Shown: in pieces, positions 1 to 8,862 of the stretch
Layout of the letters: each line of letters opens with the position of its first letter
How positions within the stretch are numbered: the first letter of the stretch is position 1
DNA from: Acidobacteriota bacterium
GTDB lineage: Bacteria; Acidobacteriota; Terriglobia; Terriglobales; Acidobacteriaceae
Direction: 5' to 3'
Length of the DNA stretch: 64,000 nt
Assembly: GCA_021793595.1 (NCBI GenBank)
Contig: JAJYSL010000004.1
Span: forward strand, 1-64,000
Made by a program: the position numbers and the translations under genes
The notes under the pieces: generated by a model
Database searches by the model: none
The model's input: only the letters and a program-made list of their open reading frames with translations
What the model was told of the DNA's origin: nothing

Positions 1-454
1 CAACCAGCACCGGAATGCAATCCGCGGTTTGAATGCCGAGCAGCGCACCCGGCTCCGTCGCGATCCATCCATCCCCTCGCAGAGGTTCCGGGCTGGCGGA
101 TTTTTCGTGCATGCGACGGTCAGACCGGTGCACCAATCCGGAATGGATTTGACGCAGCAGCCGCAACTCTGGCGCGTTGTTTCGTTCTGATTTCAACGAG
201 TGGTTAGCATCGGCGAGCAAGGCTTGCACAAACAGTTCTCGATTTCGCTTTACATTCTCCGGCGAATCGGCCGCGGTCAATCCTAAATTCAGCTCACCGC
301 ATTTCTGTTTTCGATCCTGTGGCCGATAGGCGGTCGATACTCCTCCGACGCGCGTGCTAAAGCCGTGGATCAGCCAGTTATACTGCTGCCACTGCGGCAC
401 GCGCAGGATATCCGGCCCCAGGGTCGTTCTTGCAGCCTTTTTCGGCGGTGCCAT
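1..454 (-). CDS. pgeF: PgeF/YfiH-type purine nucleoside phosphorylase, laccase domain (partial)
   Basis: The 3' end of this gene lies outside the window. Reading leftwards from 454, the protein contains WLIHGFSTRVGGVS and, near the window edge, GIQTADCIPVLV. These are the two hallmark segments of the YfiH/PgeF (laccase-domain, DUF152) family, whose members act on purine nucleosides or remove misincorporated L-Ser from peptidoglycan precursors. The start is uncertain. ATG at 454 gives a short lysine-rich leader (MAPPKKAARTT). The frame stays open upstream to GTG codons at 631 and 628, which would add a basic, unconserved-looking extension. No strong ribosome binding site separates these choices. 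Family assignment is firm; precise substrate is inference. Confidence 0.85.
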   Translation of the reverse strand, partial: MAPPKKAARTTLGPDILRVPQWQQYNWLIHGFSTRVGGVSTAYRPQDRKQKCGELNLGLTAADSPENVKRNRELFVQALLADANHSLKSERNNAPELRLLRQIHSGLVHRSDRRMHEKSASPEPLRGDGWIATEPGALLGIQTADCIPVLV

Positions 455-678
455 GGTCTGGCCAGCGCGCTTTTTCGCCGCTACAGGCGTTTTCTTGTTG
501 CCTGCTTCCCCGCGACTGACCGCGATGCGCTTCTTGTGCGGACTGCGGGTCAGGCCGCCACGCTGGAACAGTGCGTCAAGTTCTTGAATTCTGGTGCGGT
601 TGGATTGGGAAGTTGTTTTCGCTGGCACCACTAGATTCTATGCTGGGAGTCAATCCTGGGATAGATACAGACGCGAAA

Positions 679-696
679 GGCCCGCGTTGGCGGGCC
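679..696. other. Perfect hairpin in a 380-nt non-coding stretch
   Basis: GGCCCGC and GCGGGCC form a 7-bp stem around a GTTG tetraloop. No T-run follows on the plus strand, and the minus strand reads only a short CTTTC after it, so it is a weak terminator candidate at best. The surrounding stretch, about 632-1021, lies between the pgeF-like gene and the end of the sigma54 regulator, both read leftwards. I see no convincing gene, tRNA or repeat in it. A second small stem (CTCGG/CCGAG) sits at 751-764. Confidence 0.4.
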
Positions 697-1021
697 CTGC
701 ATCGAGGCTAGCGAAGATAGGTTTGGCAGGAACTTACAGGATGGGAGTCACTCGGTTTGCCGAGCGGCAGAGATAGCGGGTTGGAATTCTGAAAGAGGAC
801 TGCTGATTGGGATGCCTCATCTTGAACATTAATTGTGCAAATGAAGGGCCAAATATGAGGGGCGGCTCAATTGGTTACTCATTCCGTCCATCCAGGAACC
901 AGAATCGCCTCTAACTTATTCATAATCAGTGTGATTGAGCAACCAGAAGACGTCTTACGATACCCTCTTGGGCGCAAAAAGTATGAACGATGTCTCCAAC
1001 AGAGGTGGTATAAAAATACCA

Positions 1022-2563
1022 CTAATGGGTAGTTGTATTCTCTCTTGTGCTTTCAGCGTCGACTCCCTTCAGGGAGATTTCTTCCAACTGCATTTGCTTG
1101 ATTTTATTCAGCAACGCCTTGTAGCTAACTTGCAGCCGCCGGGAAGCCTCGCGTCGGTTCCAATGGGTCCTCTCCAGCATTTGCTGGATTGCGCGACGCT
1201 CCGCCTCCCAGGCCGCACGTCGGCCCACCTCCAGCAGAGACAAGTCGGAAGTGTTCGGATTTTCGGGGGGAGCAGGAGCCTGCAGTTGGCTGGGGACGGG
1301 TAGATCGTGCAACGACGGTGTGGTTTCGGCGCGGCCGTGGCTGGAAAGCTCGCGAAGAATCTGCGTTTCGCTGCCAACGATCACAAACCGCTTGCACAGG
1401 TTTTCAAGTTCGCGAATATTGCCCGGCCAGTTGTATTGCATCATGCGCTCGGCGACCTCGGGACTAAAGCGACGGAGCGGGCGGCCATATTGAATCGCAT
1501 ACTTCCGCAACAGGTATTCGGTGAGCACAGGAATCTCATCGCGGCGCTCGCGCAGCGGCGGCAGAAAAATGGTGACCACGTTGATGCGATACAGCAGGTC
1601 CTCGCGGAACAACCCGTCGCGGACCCGTTCTTCCAGCAATTTATTGGTCGCACACACCACGCGTACATCGACGGCAAGGTCGCGCTTGGCGCCCAGCCGG
1701 GAAAAGGTGCCGTCCTGCAACACGTGCAGCAGCTTGGCTTGCAGCATTGGGTGCATCTCGGCAATTTCATCCAGAAAAAGCGTGCCGTGGTTCGCCAATT
1801 CAAACTTGCCGGGTTTATCTCGGGTGGCGCCGGTAAACGCGCCGGCTTCGTAGCCAAACAGCTCGCTTTCCAGCAGGTCGTGGGGGATGGCCGCGCAATT
1901 CACTTTGATGAACGGCTTTTGCCGACGGTGCGAATATTCGAACAGCAGGCGCGCGATGACTTCTTTTCCCACTCCGCTTTCGCCACGGATCAGCACGGTG
2001 ACATCGGTGCCGGCAACTTTTTCTACCGTGTTGCGAATCTCCGCCATGCGCGGATTGCCGCCTACCATAGCGGGTGGCGGCAGCAACGGCATGGAAGGAT
2101 CGACCTCTTCGCCATCCTCAATCACAGGAGCTACCGTGGTCGCGGCCGCGCCCGCGTCGCCGAGTTGCGGGTCGGCTACCGCGGCGGCCGGAACCGGAAG
2201 CCGTTCCAGCACGCCCTGCGCCCGTTCCATCATGGACGCTGTATCCAGCGGTAGCGTCCACACATCTTCCGCACCCAGGCGAGAAATGCTGAACGTGATC
2301 TCTTCAGTGGGCCGGAACAATGCCACGACGATAGGCAAGTAAGGATGCCGCGCTCGCACCTGCTCCAGGAGGCTGCCGTGCTGATCCAACTCCAACACAA
2401 GCAGGTGTGGCGTTCGCTCCCGAAGTTGCTCCAGCAGATGTTCCGCAGAGCGCACCTGGACCAGCGACACCGTTGCGCCGGCCTGCATCAGCACTTGCGC
2501 CAACGATGCGGAATGCGCCGAATCTAAAACGGCGAGCAAAACCTGGACCTGGGTCACTGCCAT
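1022..2563 (-). CDS. Sigma54-dependent enhancer-binding transcriptional regulator (NtrC-type)
   Basis: A 513-residue activator of sigma54 RNA polymerase. The N-terminal ~120 residues look like a degenerate response-regulator receiver and do not show a clear phospho-acceptor motif. The AAA+ domain carries Walker A GESGVGKE (about 194-201), the sigma54-contacting loop GAFTGA (about 241-246) and Walker B LFLDEI (about 262-267). The C-terminus has a Fis-type helix-turn-helix (WNRREASRRLQVSYKALL). The ATG at 2563 was chosen because the upstream reading frame runs through the tail of the next gene and is basic and unstructured. The gene lies 127 nt downstream of the acyl-ligase gene in the same direction, so it may be co-transcribed. 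Its targets are not evident. Confidence 0.9.
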   Translation of the reverse strand: MAVTQVQVLLAVLDSAHSASLAQVLMQAGATVSLVQVRSAEHLLEQLRERTPHLLVLELDQHGSLLEQVRARHPYLPIVVALFRPTEEITFSISRLGAEDVWTLPLDTASMMERAQGVLERLPVPAAAVADPQLGDAGAAATTVAPVIEDGEEVDPSMPLLPPPAMVGGNPRMAEIRNTVEKVAGTDVTVLIRGESGVGKEVIARLLFEYSHRRQKPFIKVNCAAIPHDLLESELFGYEAGAFTGATRDKPGKFELANHGTLFLDEIAEMHPMLQAKLLHVLQDGTFSRLGAKRDLAVDVRVVCATNKLLEERVRDGLFREDLLYRINVVTIFLPPLRERRDEIPVLTEYLLRKYAIQYGRPLRRFSPEVAERMMQYNWPGNIRELENLCKRFVIVGSETQILRELSSHGRAETTPSLHDLPVPSQLQAPAPPENPNTSDLSLLEVGRRAAWEAERRAIQQMLERTHWNRREASRRLQVSYKALLNKIKQMQLEEISLKGVDAESTRENTTTH

Positions 2564-2690
2564 GAAGAGGTAATTTGATTTTAGACGCTTTTCAGCGCTC
2601 CCTCTGGAAGATTCAGATGCGTAGAAAACTGGTGAATTGGCACCCACTCCACATATTCTCAATGTGCTTCGTGTAGCGATGTTGTGCAGG

Positions 2691-5381
2691 CTACGTGGGA
2701 GTGGAAGAATGCAACAGTTCGGCGACGGCATGCTGCAGGCGTTCGGAGAAATCCACGTGAGACTCGTTCGATTGCTGTTGCAGCGGCTGTCCGACGCGCA
2801 CTTCAAGTCCTGGCGGCCGCAGTCGCGAAAGGCCTTTCCGCTGCGCAGCCTCCCACAATCCAACCAGCGCGACGGGTACTACCTGGGTGTGAGATTCCTG
2901 CGTCAGCAAGCTGATACCGGTCTGGAATGGCTGCAGTTCGCCGTTCAGTGTGCGTCGCCCTTCAGGAAATACCAGCACGTTGTAGCCGCGGTCGAGCGCT
3001 TCTCCGGCGTGCGCGAAGCTTCGTCGCAGACCCGCGCCCGCAGGCAACGGGAAAACATTCAGCAGCGCCGTCACCAGGAAGGCCTGAATGGGAGCCAGCC
3101 AACGCAGCGGTCCGACGCCGACTCCGGCTGCGTCGCGCCGCCGTCGCCACGCCGTCAGCAGTTCGGCGGACATGGCCACTGCCATGTGCGCGCGTACGCG
3201 ATGCGGAAGGGCGTAGAGCACCAACGGAACATCCATCGCCGTCACGTGATTGGCAACATAAATCGACGGCTGGGTCGGCAACGCATTGCGATCGCATCGC
3301 ACGCGAGGATGGGCCAGCAACCATGCCAGCGGACGCAGTTTCCATTCGATAAACAACATGCGCAGGAATTGCACGGGCGCGCTCCACGGCCAATGCGGAT
3401 AGGGTGGTTCATCCCACCCAATCCGCGACGAGGATGGGGCGCCCGCGTTGGTCTTCCCAATCCCAGGTCTCCAAGGCGAGACCTGGGGCGCACCAGGCTC
3501 TTTTGAGTCGGCGCTCTTTTCGTTGACAGTCTGAAGCCCGGACCCTTCTCCGGCTTGCGCTGGGTGCAATAATGTCCGCAAATCTCCCAGCGTGCGCGCG
3601 CCAGCCACAGCAGCATCGCTGATGGAAACGCCGAACTGCTCCTCCATCGCCATGGTCAACTGCATGCGCCCCAGACTGTCGAGATGCAGATCACTGGCGA
3701 GCCCAGCCGAATCGTCGAGACCTTCAAGTCCCTGCCCGGTGACCTGCTGCAGCAGGGCCAGCAGCGGATCCTGGCTGGCGGTAAGCGTCCGCGGCGCATT
3801 TTCGTCGCGAAGCTGTTGCGAGACCCACGCGGCCACCTCTCGACGCAGCAGTTTTCCCATGGTGTTGCGCGGAAATTCATTCGCGGGCCAACGCAGAATG
3901 TTGCGGATCTGCTGAAACTCCTGCAGATCTCGATTGGCGTTGGAAAGGATGTGCGCCAGGTTTGCATCCTCGGCGCGATCCTGCAGGATCACAACAGCAC
4001 TCGGCTCCGGACCCCGCGGGGATTCCCACGCAACCACCACGCAGTCGCGCACCCCCGGTTGCGCCTGCACCGCCTGCTCCAAATCCTCGGGATGAATATT
4101 CATGCCCGAGGCGGCGACAATCACATCGCTTTTGCGCCCAAGAAAGCGCATCTGTCCGGAAGCGTCCACCGCGCCCAGGTCGCCGGTATGCAGCCACTCA
4201 CCGCTGCGCGGCTCGATACGGCCATTACGCCATGTTCCTGCGGCCAGCATCGGCCCGCGTACCAGAATTTCGCCGTCTTCGGCTACACGCACTTCGCGGC
4301 CAGCGAGTGGTTTGCCGATGCTGCCGCGCGTGGGATGCATGGGATGGTTCAGCGTCGCCAGCGCGGTTGTTTCCGTCATGCCGTAGCCCTGAACCAGCAC
4401 AAAGCCAAGCGCATTCCAGAATTGTTCGACCTCTGCCGGTAATGTGGCGCCCCCGGAAACGAAAGCCCAGAACTTAAATCCGAAGCGGCGATGCACATCG
4501 CGCATCTGCCACCACTTCTTCCAGACGCGCTGGTTCCGGACGGCATCCAGGCGGCCCTGCATGCGGGGATCGCTGGAGAGGAAATGAACGCGCAGCAGTT
4601 CCAGCACGCGTGGTACCACGGCGGCGACGGATATGCGCTCACGGCGGATACGCTCCATCACGTGGCTGGCAACCAAATTGTCTTCATAATGTACTTGGGC
4701 GGCGAGCAGCGGAGGAACCCACAGGCCCATAAACTGGCCGAAAACGTGGCTCAGCGGCAAGGTGTGCAGAAAGCGCAATGGATGTACCCAGCGCTCGTAG
4801 CGCAGGTATTTCTTGATCTCGCGTTCCAGCACTTCGACGCTGGACAAAACATTTCCGTGAGTATGGACGATTCCTCTAGGGGTCGACGTGGTTCCAGAAG
4901 TATAGAGAATTTGCAGCGGCGTCTGCGCATTGAGCGAGGATTCGGGTTCAAGCATCGGCGAGCGAGGCAGCATGGAAGAAAAATCTTCAAAGGCAATTTT
5001 TGCTTCGGATTCCTGCGCCGATTCTTGCGGCAGTTTTTGCAGATGCTCCCGATCGCCCACGATCAGCCGCGGCGTTACATCCGCAATCACGCGGGTCGCA
5101 AAATCGATGCTGCCGGCCGCGTCCAGGGGGACTGCAATCACACCACGCAGCACGCAGCCAAAGAACGCCGCCACCCACTCGGCGGAGTTTGCGCCCCAAA
5201 GCAGAACGCGCTCGCCAGGCGCGACGCCGCGATCTGCAAGCATGCGGGAGAAGCGCCCCGCCAATATTGCCAGTTCGGCATAGGTGGTGACGACACGCCG
5301 ATTGCCAGGATAGCTGACGATGGCGATCTGTTTGCCATGCCGCTCAAAATCTTCGACGAGAGTGGCGAGATGCTTTCGCAT
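2691..5381 (-). CDS. Trifunctional acyl-AMP ligase / acyl carrier protein / 1-acyl-glycerol-3-phosphate acyltransferase
   Basis: An 896-residue three-domain fusion. Residues 1-530 form an ANL-superfamily adenylating enzyme with the nucleotide loop TSGTTSTPRG (about 161-170) and YGMTETTA (about 333-340). Residues about 535-605 form an acyl carrier protein with phosphopantetheine site LHLDSL (Ser 569). Residues about 670-896 form a PlsC-type acyltransferase with NHVTAMD (711-717) and VFPEGRR (804-810). The likely job is to activate a free fatty acid, load it on the built-in ACP and transfer it to a lysophospholipid, similar in logic to Aas. The linker at residues about 628-662 is encoded by a palindromic repeat element (see separate entry). 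The gene follows the corC-like gene by 32 nt and is probably in the phoH-ybeY operon. Confidence 0.88.
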   Translation of the reverse strand: MRKHLATLVEDFERHGKQIAIVSYPGNRRVVTTYAELAILAGRFSRMLADRGVAPGERVLLWGANSAEWVAAFFGCVLRGVIAVPLDAAGSIDFATRVIADVTPRLIVGDREHLQKLPQESAQESEAKIAFEDFSSMLPRSPMLEPESSLNAQTPLQILYTSGTTSTPRGIVHTHGNVLSSVEVLEREIKKYLRYERWVHPLRFLHTLPLSHVFGQFMGLWVPPLLAAQVHYEDNLVASHVMERIRRERISVAAVVPRVLELLRVHFLSSDPRMQGRLDAVRNQRVWKKWWQMRDVHRRFGFKFWAFVSGGATLPAEVEQFWNALGFVLVQGYGMTETTALATLNHPMHPTRGSIGKPLAGREVRVAEDGEILVRGPMLAAGTWRNGRIEPRSGEWLHTGDLGAVDASGQMRFLGRKSDVIVAASGMNIHPEDLEQAVQAQPGVRDCVVVAWESPRGPEPSAVVILQDRAEDANLAHILSNANRDLQEFQQIRNILRWPANEFPRNTMGKLLRREVAAWVSQQLRDENAPRTLTASQDPLLALLQQVTGQGLEGLDDSAGLASDLHLDSLGRMQLTMAMEEQFGVSISDAAVAGARTLGDLRTLLHPAQAGEGSGLQTVNEKSADSKEPGAPQVSPWRPGIGKTNAGAPSSSRIGWDEPPYPHWPWSAPVQFLRMLFIEWKLRPLAWLLAHPRVRCDRNALPTQPSIYVANHVTAMDVPLVLYALPHRVRAHMAVAMSAELLTAWRRRRDAAGVGVGPLRWLAPIQAFLVTALLNVFPLPAGAGLRRSFAHAGEALDRGYNVLVFPEGRRTLNGELQPFQTGISLLTQESHTQVVPVALVGLWEAAQRKGLSRLRPPGLEVRVGQPLQQQSNESHVDFSERLQHAVAELLHSSTPT
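3385..3498. repeat. Palindromic repeat element inserted in frame in a coding sequence (copy A)
   Basis: The segment contains a perfect 10-bp inverted repeat, CCCAGGTCTC (3462-3471) and GAGACCTGGG (3478-3487), with a CAAGGC loop. It also has GGATGGGGC (3432-3440) and a GGGTGG/CCACCC stem (3403-3420). The same order of parts, GCCCCAGGT then ACCTGGG then about 30 nt then CCCCATCCT, is seen on the minus strand of the non-coding copy at 12811-12890. Here the element is read through in frame in the linker between the ACP and acyltransferase domains, giving a Gly/Pro-rich, low-complexity stretch. Confidence 0.65.
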
Positions 5382-5413
5382 GATAAGTAGGGTGCTGGGA
5401 ATCGCCGTGCTTC

Positions 5414-6727
5414 TTACGGGGACGGTGGTGTTTCATGAGGGAGGTCAACCGAGACCGGGCGCACGCGCACGCTGTCGACACGGCGATGCGAAGCCTCGAG
5501 CACTTCCAGGCGCAGACCTGCCAGTTCAATCACTTCTCCTGGAAATGGAATATGTCCCGCTTCTTCCGTTACCAGGCCTCCGACGGTGGTCGATTCATAA
5601 TCGTCGGTCAGCGGTAATGAAACCGAGTCCTCGAACAATTCTTCCATCTGACTCAGCTCAAAATTGCCGGGCACGATATAAGAACCATCCGGCTGCGGCT
5701 GGGCGGTTTCTCCGGCGGCCGCAGTTTCATGCTCGTCACTGATGGCTCCCACAATTTCTTCCACGATGTCTTCGATCGTGACCAGTCCGGCGAGGCCACC
5801 ATATTCATCGATGACCAGGGCCATGTGCTGCTTGTCGCGCTGCATTTCGCGCAGCAGGGATTGGATATTTTTCGTCTCTGGCGTAAACATGGCCGGCCGC
5901 GCAATGGAGCCGACGGTCACGCTGGCCGCTTCGACGTCGGAGATGTGCAGCAGATCGTGCATGAATGCGATCCCCACCACGTCGTCCAGGTTGCTGCGGT
6001 ACACGGGCACGCGGGAGTAGGCATGGGTACGCAGTTGCTCTGAGAATTCAGCCAGCGTCACGTTTGCGGGGACGGCAAAAATTGCGGGGCGCGGGGTCAT
6101 GACTTCACGCACAATTTTGTCGCCAAATTCCACCGCAGATCGGACCAGTGCGCGATCGCTTTCGTCCAGAATGCCTTCTTCCTTGCCGGCCTCAATCAGC
6201 GCTTCCACCGCTTCCGCCGAATCTTCTTCCACCTGCTCCTGGTCGGATTCCGCTAGTGCGGCGATGGAAAGCAGAAAACCCAGCACCAGTGTGATGGGGA
6301 ACATCAGGTAGAACAGCGCGCGCAGCACGCCGGTGAGTTGCGCTATCCATTGGCCTCGAGTGCGGGTGAAGAACAACTGCGGCAAGAACTCATGGAACAG
6401 CAGAATCGTCAGAACGATGGCGAGAACCGTTTGCGCGACGCCGCTTTCAATGGACGCGGAGTTGTCCTGGTGCGCGCGTAACGCAACGTGGGCAAACACC
6501 AACGCCAGCGACGCAAGGGAGAGCAATTTCAGGATAGAAGCGGATTGGGCGGCATGTTCTCGCGTCATCGCCAGGCGCGGTTCAATTTGCTGCTCCCAAA
6601 CATCGATATTTTCTTGAAACTCACGCGACAGAAATTTACCCATCTCCGAATACAACCGGTTCACGTAGGAGGCCAGGGTAAGAATGGCGAGCAGCAGCAC
6701 AATCAAAATGAATTGCAGAATTGTCAT
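5414..6727 (-). CDS. CorC/HlyC-family CBS-domain membrane protein
   Basis: A 437-residue protein with an N-terminal membrane portion: a first helix at residues 2-20, then hydrophobic segments around 65-80, 95-115 and 135-160. These precede a soluble part with two CBS repeats (about 205-330) and a C-terminal CorC_HlyC transporter-associated domain (about 350-425). The family is linked to Mg/Co efflux and cation homeostasis. The motif REVMTPRPAIFAV, opening the first CBS domain, is typical. The ATG at 6727 overlaps the ybeY stop (ATGA arrangement), indicating translational coupling. The phoH-ybeY-corC order is a widely conserved cluster. Confidence 0.9.
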   Translation of the reverse strand: MTILQFILIVLLLAILTLASYVNRLYSEMGKFLSREFQENIDVWEQQIEPRLAMTREHAAQSASILKLLSLASLALVFAHVALRAHQDNSASIESGVAQTVLAIVLTILLFHEFLPQLFFTRTRGQWIAQLTGVLRALFYLMFPITLVLGFLLSIAALAESDQEQVEEDSAEAVEALIEAGKEEGILDESDRALVRSAVEFGDKIVREVMTPRPAIFAVPANVTLAEFSEQLRTHAYSRVPVYRSNLDDVVGIAFMHDLLHISDVEAASVTVGSIARPAMFTPETKNIQSLLREMQRDKQHMALVIDEYGGLAGLVTIEDIVEEIVGAISDEHETAAAGETAQPQPDGSYIVPGNFELSQMEELFEDSVSLPLTDDYESTTVGGLVTEEAGHIPFPGEVIELAGLRLEVLEASHRRVDSVRVRPVSVDLPHETPPSP

Positions 6728-7311
6728 GGCTGAACGGCCCGTTTTCTGCCTGCGATTGTGTGAGCGGCTGACCTGCGTGAGGCGTCGCTTTTCGCCTTCA
6801 CCCGTTTGGGTGGAGCGGTCTGCGCGACCGTGCGGGCAATCAGGGTGGTGGGCAGTCGAAAGCGGCGTCGCAAATGTTCTTCACGGACGGCCATTTCTCC
6901 CGCATCGGTTTCGTGGTCATACCCGGCCAGATGCAGCAGGCCGTGCAGCATTAAAATTTTTAGCTCGGTGATCACCGGATGGCCAAAGCGCTGTGCCTGA
7001 CGGGCCGCTGCATCGAGCGAGATGGCGAGATCCCCTGCGACCGGGGGATGGACTCGCCGTTGGCCGGAAGACGTTTGTATGGGCATTTCGAGCGCAGGAA
7101 AAGAAATCACATCGGTTGTGTGATGGATGCCGCGAAATTTTCCGTTGAGGCTCTTGATTGCGCTGTCGGACGCCAACAGCACGGAGACTTGGCCTGACAC
7201 AGGCACAGCCTTTCGTGCTCGCCGCAGAAACAGACGCAGGGCGGGGAGAGCGAGCGTCGCCTCTGCTCTCCCTTGGGTACTGTTGTTGGCTTCAGGGTCG
7301 ATGATGATCAT
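6724..7311 (-). CDS. ybeY: Endoribonuclease YbeY (16S rRNA maturation and quality control)
   Basis: The zinc-binding signature HGLLHLAGYDHETD is intact, with three histidines, and identifies YbeY, a single-strand-specific metalloendoribonuclease for 16S rRNA 3' maturation and ribosome quality control. The ATG at 7311 gives MIIIDPEAN, matching the usual family N-terminus. Upstream in-frame ATGs at 7323 and 7338 are possible, and no clear ribosome binding site decides. The C-terminus carries an extra basic tail of about 45 residues (rich in K, R and A) beyond the usual family length. The stop overlaps the start of the corC-like gene. Confidence 0.92.
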   Translation of the reverse strand: MIIIDPEANNSTQGRAEATLALPALRLFLRRARKAVPVSGQVSVLLASDSAIKSLNGKFRGIHHTTDVISFPALEMPIQTSSGQRRVHPPVAGDLAISLDAAARQAQRFGHPVITELKILMLHGLLHLAGYDHETDAGEMAVREEHLRRRFRLPTTLIARTVAQTAPPKRVKAKSDASRRSAAHTIAGRKRAVQP

Positions 7312-7457
7312 CGCATGAAGCATGATATCGCAGAGCATCCGCTGGAAGGGTGAACTGCAGGGGCACAAGCGTGCTGGTCCGGGCGAAACGGCAGCTCGGC
7401 GCCCTACCCCTTTCGATCCCGTTCACGGAAAATGCCGGAGTCGTATGGAGCCTCACG

Positions 7458-8480
7458 TTATTGCGTTTGCACGAGCGGCTTGTCGTCGGATCCGCTGCGC
7501 AAGGGTTCCGCGATTTCCAGCGGCAGCTCCCGCTGGCCGCGGGTGTAGCCATCGTAGGCGCAAACGATCCGCTGCACCAGTTGATGGCGCACCACATCTC
7601 CCTGCTCGAAATAGCAGAAGTCGATGCCGTCGACGTTTTTCAGCACATCAATCGCTTCAACCAAGCCGGACTTGCGTGGGTTGGGTAAATCGATCTGTGT
7701 AATATCGCCGGTAATGACCGCTTTGGCGTTATTGCCCATGCGAGTGAGAAACATCTTCATTTGCTCGCTGGTGGTGTTCTGCGCCTCATCCATGATGATG
7801 AAGGCATCGTTCAGCGTGCGGCCGCGCATAAACGCCAGCGGAGCCACTTCAATCACGCTGCGTTCCAGCATTTTGTCGACGCGATCTGGCTCCAGCAAAT
7901 CGTAGAGCGCGTCATAGAGCGGCCGCAAATATGGATCGACTTTTTCCTGAAGCGTGCCCGGCAAAAATCCCAGCCGCTCCCCCGCTTCCACCGCGGGACG
8001 CACCAGCACCAGCCGCGAAACCTTTTTCGCCATCAGCGCCGCTACCGCCATCGCTACCGCCAGGTAGGTCTTTCCCGTGCCGGCAGGCCCAATCCCGAAC
8101 ACCATGTCCGATCGCTCAATCGCCTCCAGGTATTGCCGCTGGTTGACCGATCGAGGCTGCACCATACGACGAATACCAGTGGAGCGCTGTTTGCCGCTGT
8201 CGACCAGGCTTCGCAGTGTTACCGACTTGTCGGCGACCACCAGTTTCAGCATCCCGTTCAGTTCGCCGTTCTGCAGCGTCACGCCAGCGCGGCGTAGCGC
8301 CTCATAGTCGGCGAAAATCTGCTCGACGCGGGAAATCAGTTCCGGTTCACCCTCCAGATAGAGAGCGTCGGAATGAAGGTCGATGCGAACTTTCAGAGTG
8401 TTTTCGATCAGATGAAGGTTTTCGTCGCGGGTGCCGAAGATGGGCTCGATGTTGGGGGTGATCTCGATGGTTTTGTTCAT
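7458..8480 (-). CDS. phoH: PhoH-like ATPase (YbeZ family)
   Basis: A 340-residue protein with an N-terminal KH-like region (about 1-100) and a P-loop NTPase domain with Walker A GPAGTGKT (about 131-138), Walker B IIMDEAQN and the conserved ITGDITQIDLP. PhoH/YbeZ proteins pair with YbeY in RNA metabolism. GGAGG at 8496-8500 precedes the ATG at 8480 by 15 nt; a TTG at 8483 is an alternative. It is the first gene of the leftward phoH-ybeY-corC-acyl-ligase run. Confidence 0.94.
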   Translation of the reverse strand: MNKTIEITPNIEPIFGTRDENLHLIENTLKVRIDLHSDALYLEGEPELISRVEQIFADYEALRRAGVTLQNGELNGMLKLVVADKSVTLRSLVDSGKQRSTGIRRMVQPRSVNQRQYLEAIERSDMVFGIGPAGTGKTYLAVAMAVAALMAKKVSRLVLVRPAVEAGERLGFLPGTLQEKVDPYLRPLYDALYDLLEPDRVDKMLERSVIEVAPLAFMRGRTLNDAFIIMDEAQNTTSEQMKMFLTRMGNNAKAVITGDITQIDLPNPRKSGLVEAIDVLKNVDGIDFCYFEQGDVVRHQLVQRIVCAYDGYTRGQRELPLEIAEPLRSGSDDKPLVQTQ

Positions 8481-8483
8481 CAA

Positions 8484-8862
8484 TAAGACTATTCGCCTCC
8501 ATTGGATTTTGCTGCGCCAAGGCGGTAGACAGCGCGAGCTGCCTGAGGACGGTGCATTCTGTTGGATTGCCGGGAACTGGGTTCGGATGGCTGAGGGGCC
8601 AGCAGCGTCGGGTCTTTCCGGACGAGTTCGAACCCGTGGGAGGAGCTGTCCGGTCGGTTAGTTCGCAGTACGTCGTTGAGCACGAGGATGATGCGCACAG
8701 AGTAGCGCCGAGAAGAGATTGCGTCAATCGTGAAATGAAAATTATTTCGTGACATGAGAATGGGTTTGCCTTGGCCGCGCCGCGGTTTTCTATCCCAGTG
8801 TGTACTCGTATGCCCGAAGGAACAGTACATCGCTCGCTTCACAAGCATAAGATGGTGGCATC
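8484..8862. other. Non-coding stretch between divergent phoH and RMD1-like genes
   Basis: A 379-nt gap that should carry the promoters of phoH (leftwards) and of the gene starting at 8863 (rightwards). A minus-strand frame from an ATG at 8755 to a stop at 8489 would encode 88 residues. It has no ribosome binding site and resembles no family I know, so I do not call it. No clear -35/-10 pair was found. Confidence 0.4.

Noticed and set aside
679..696. Perfect GC hairpin considered as an intrinsic terminator.
   Set aside because: No T-run follows on the plus strand and only a weak one on the minus strand, and it is not at a gene end. Kept only as a structural note.
2637..3506. Plus-strand frame of 289 residues opposite the acyl-ligase gene.
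   Set aside because: It is antisense to a clear multi-domain enzyme with intact motifs; its arginine-rich, unstructured composition is that of a shadow frame.
8489..8755. Minus-strand reading frame of 88 residues between phoH and the RMD1-like gene.
   Set aside because: No ribosome binding site, no family resemblance, and it lies entirely in the shared divergent promoter region.
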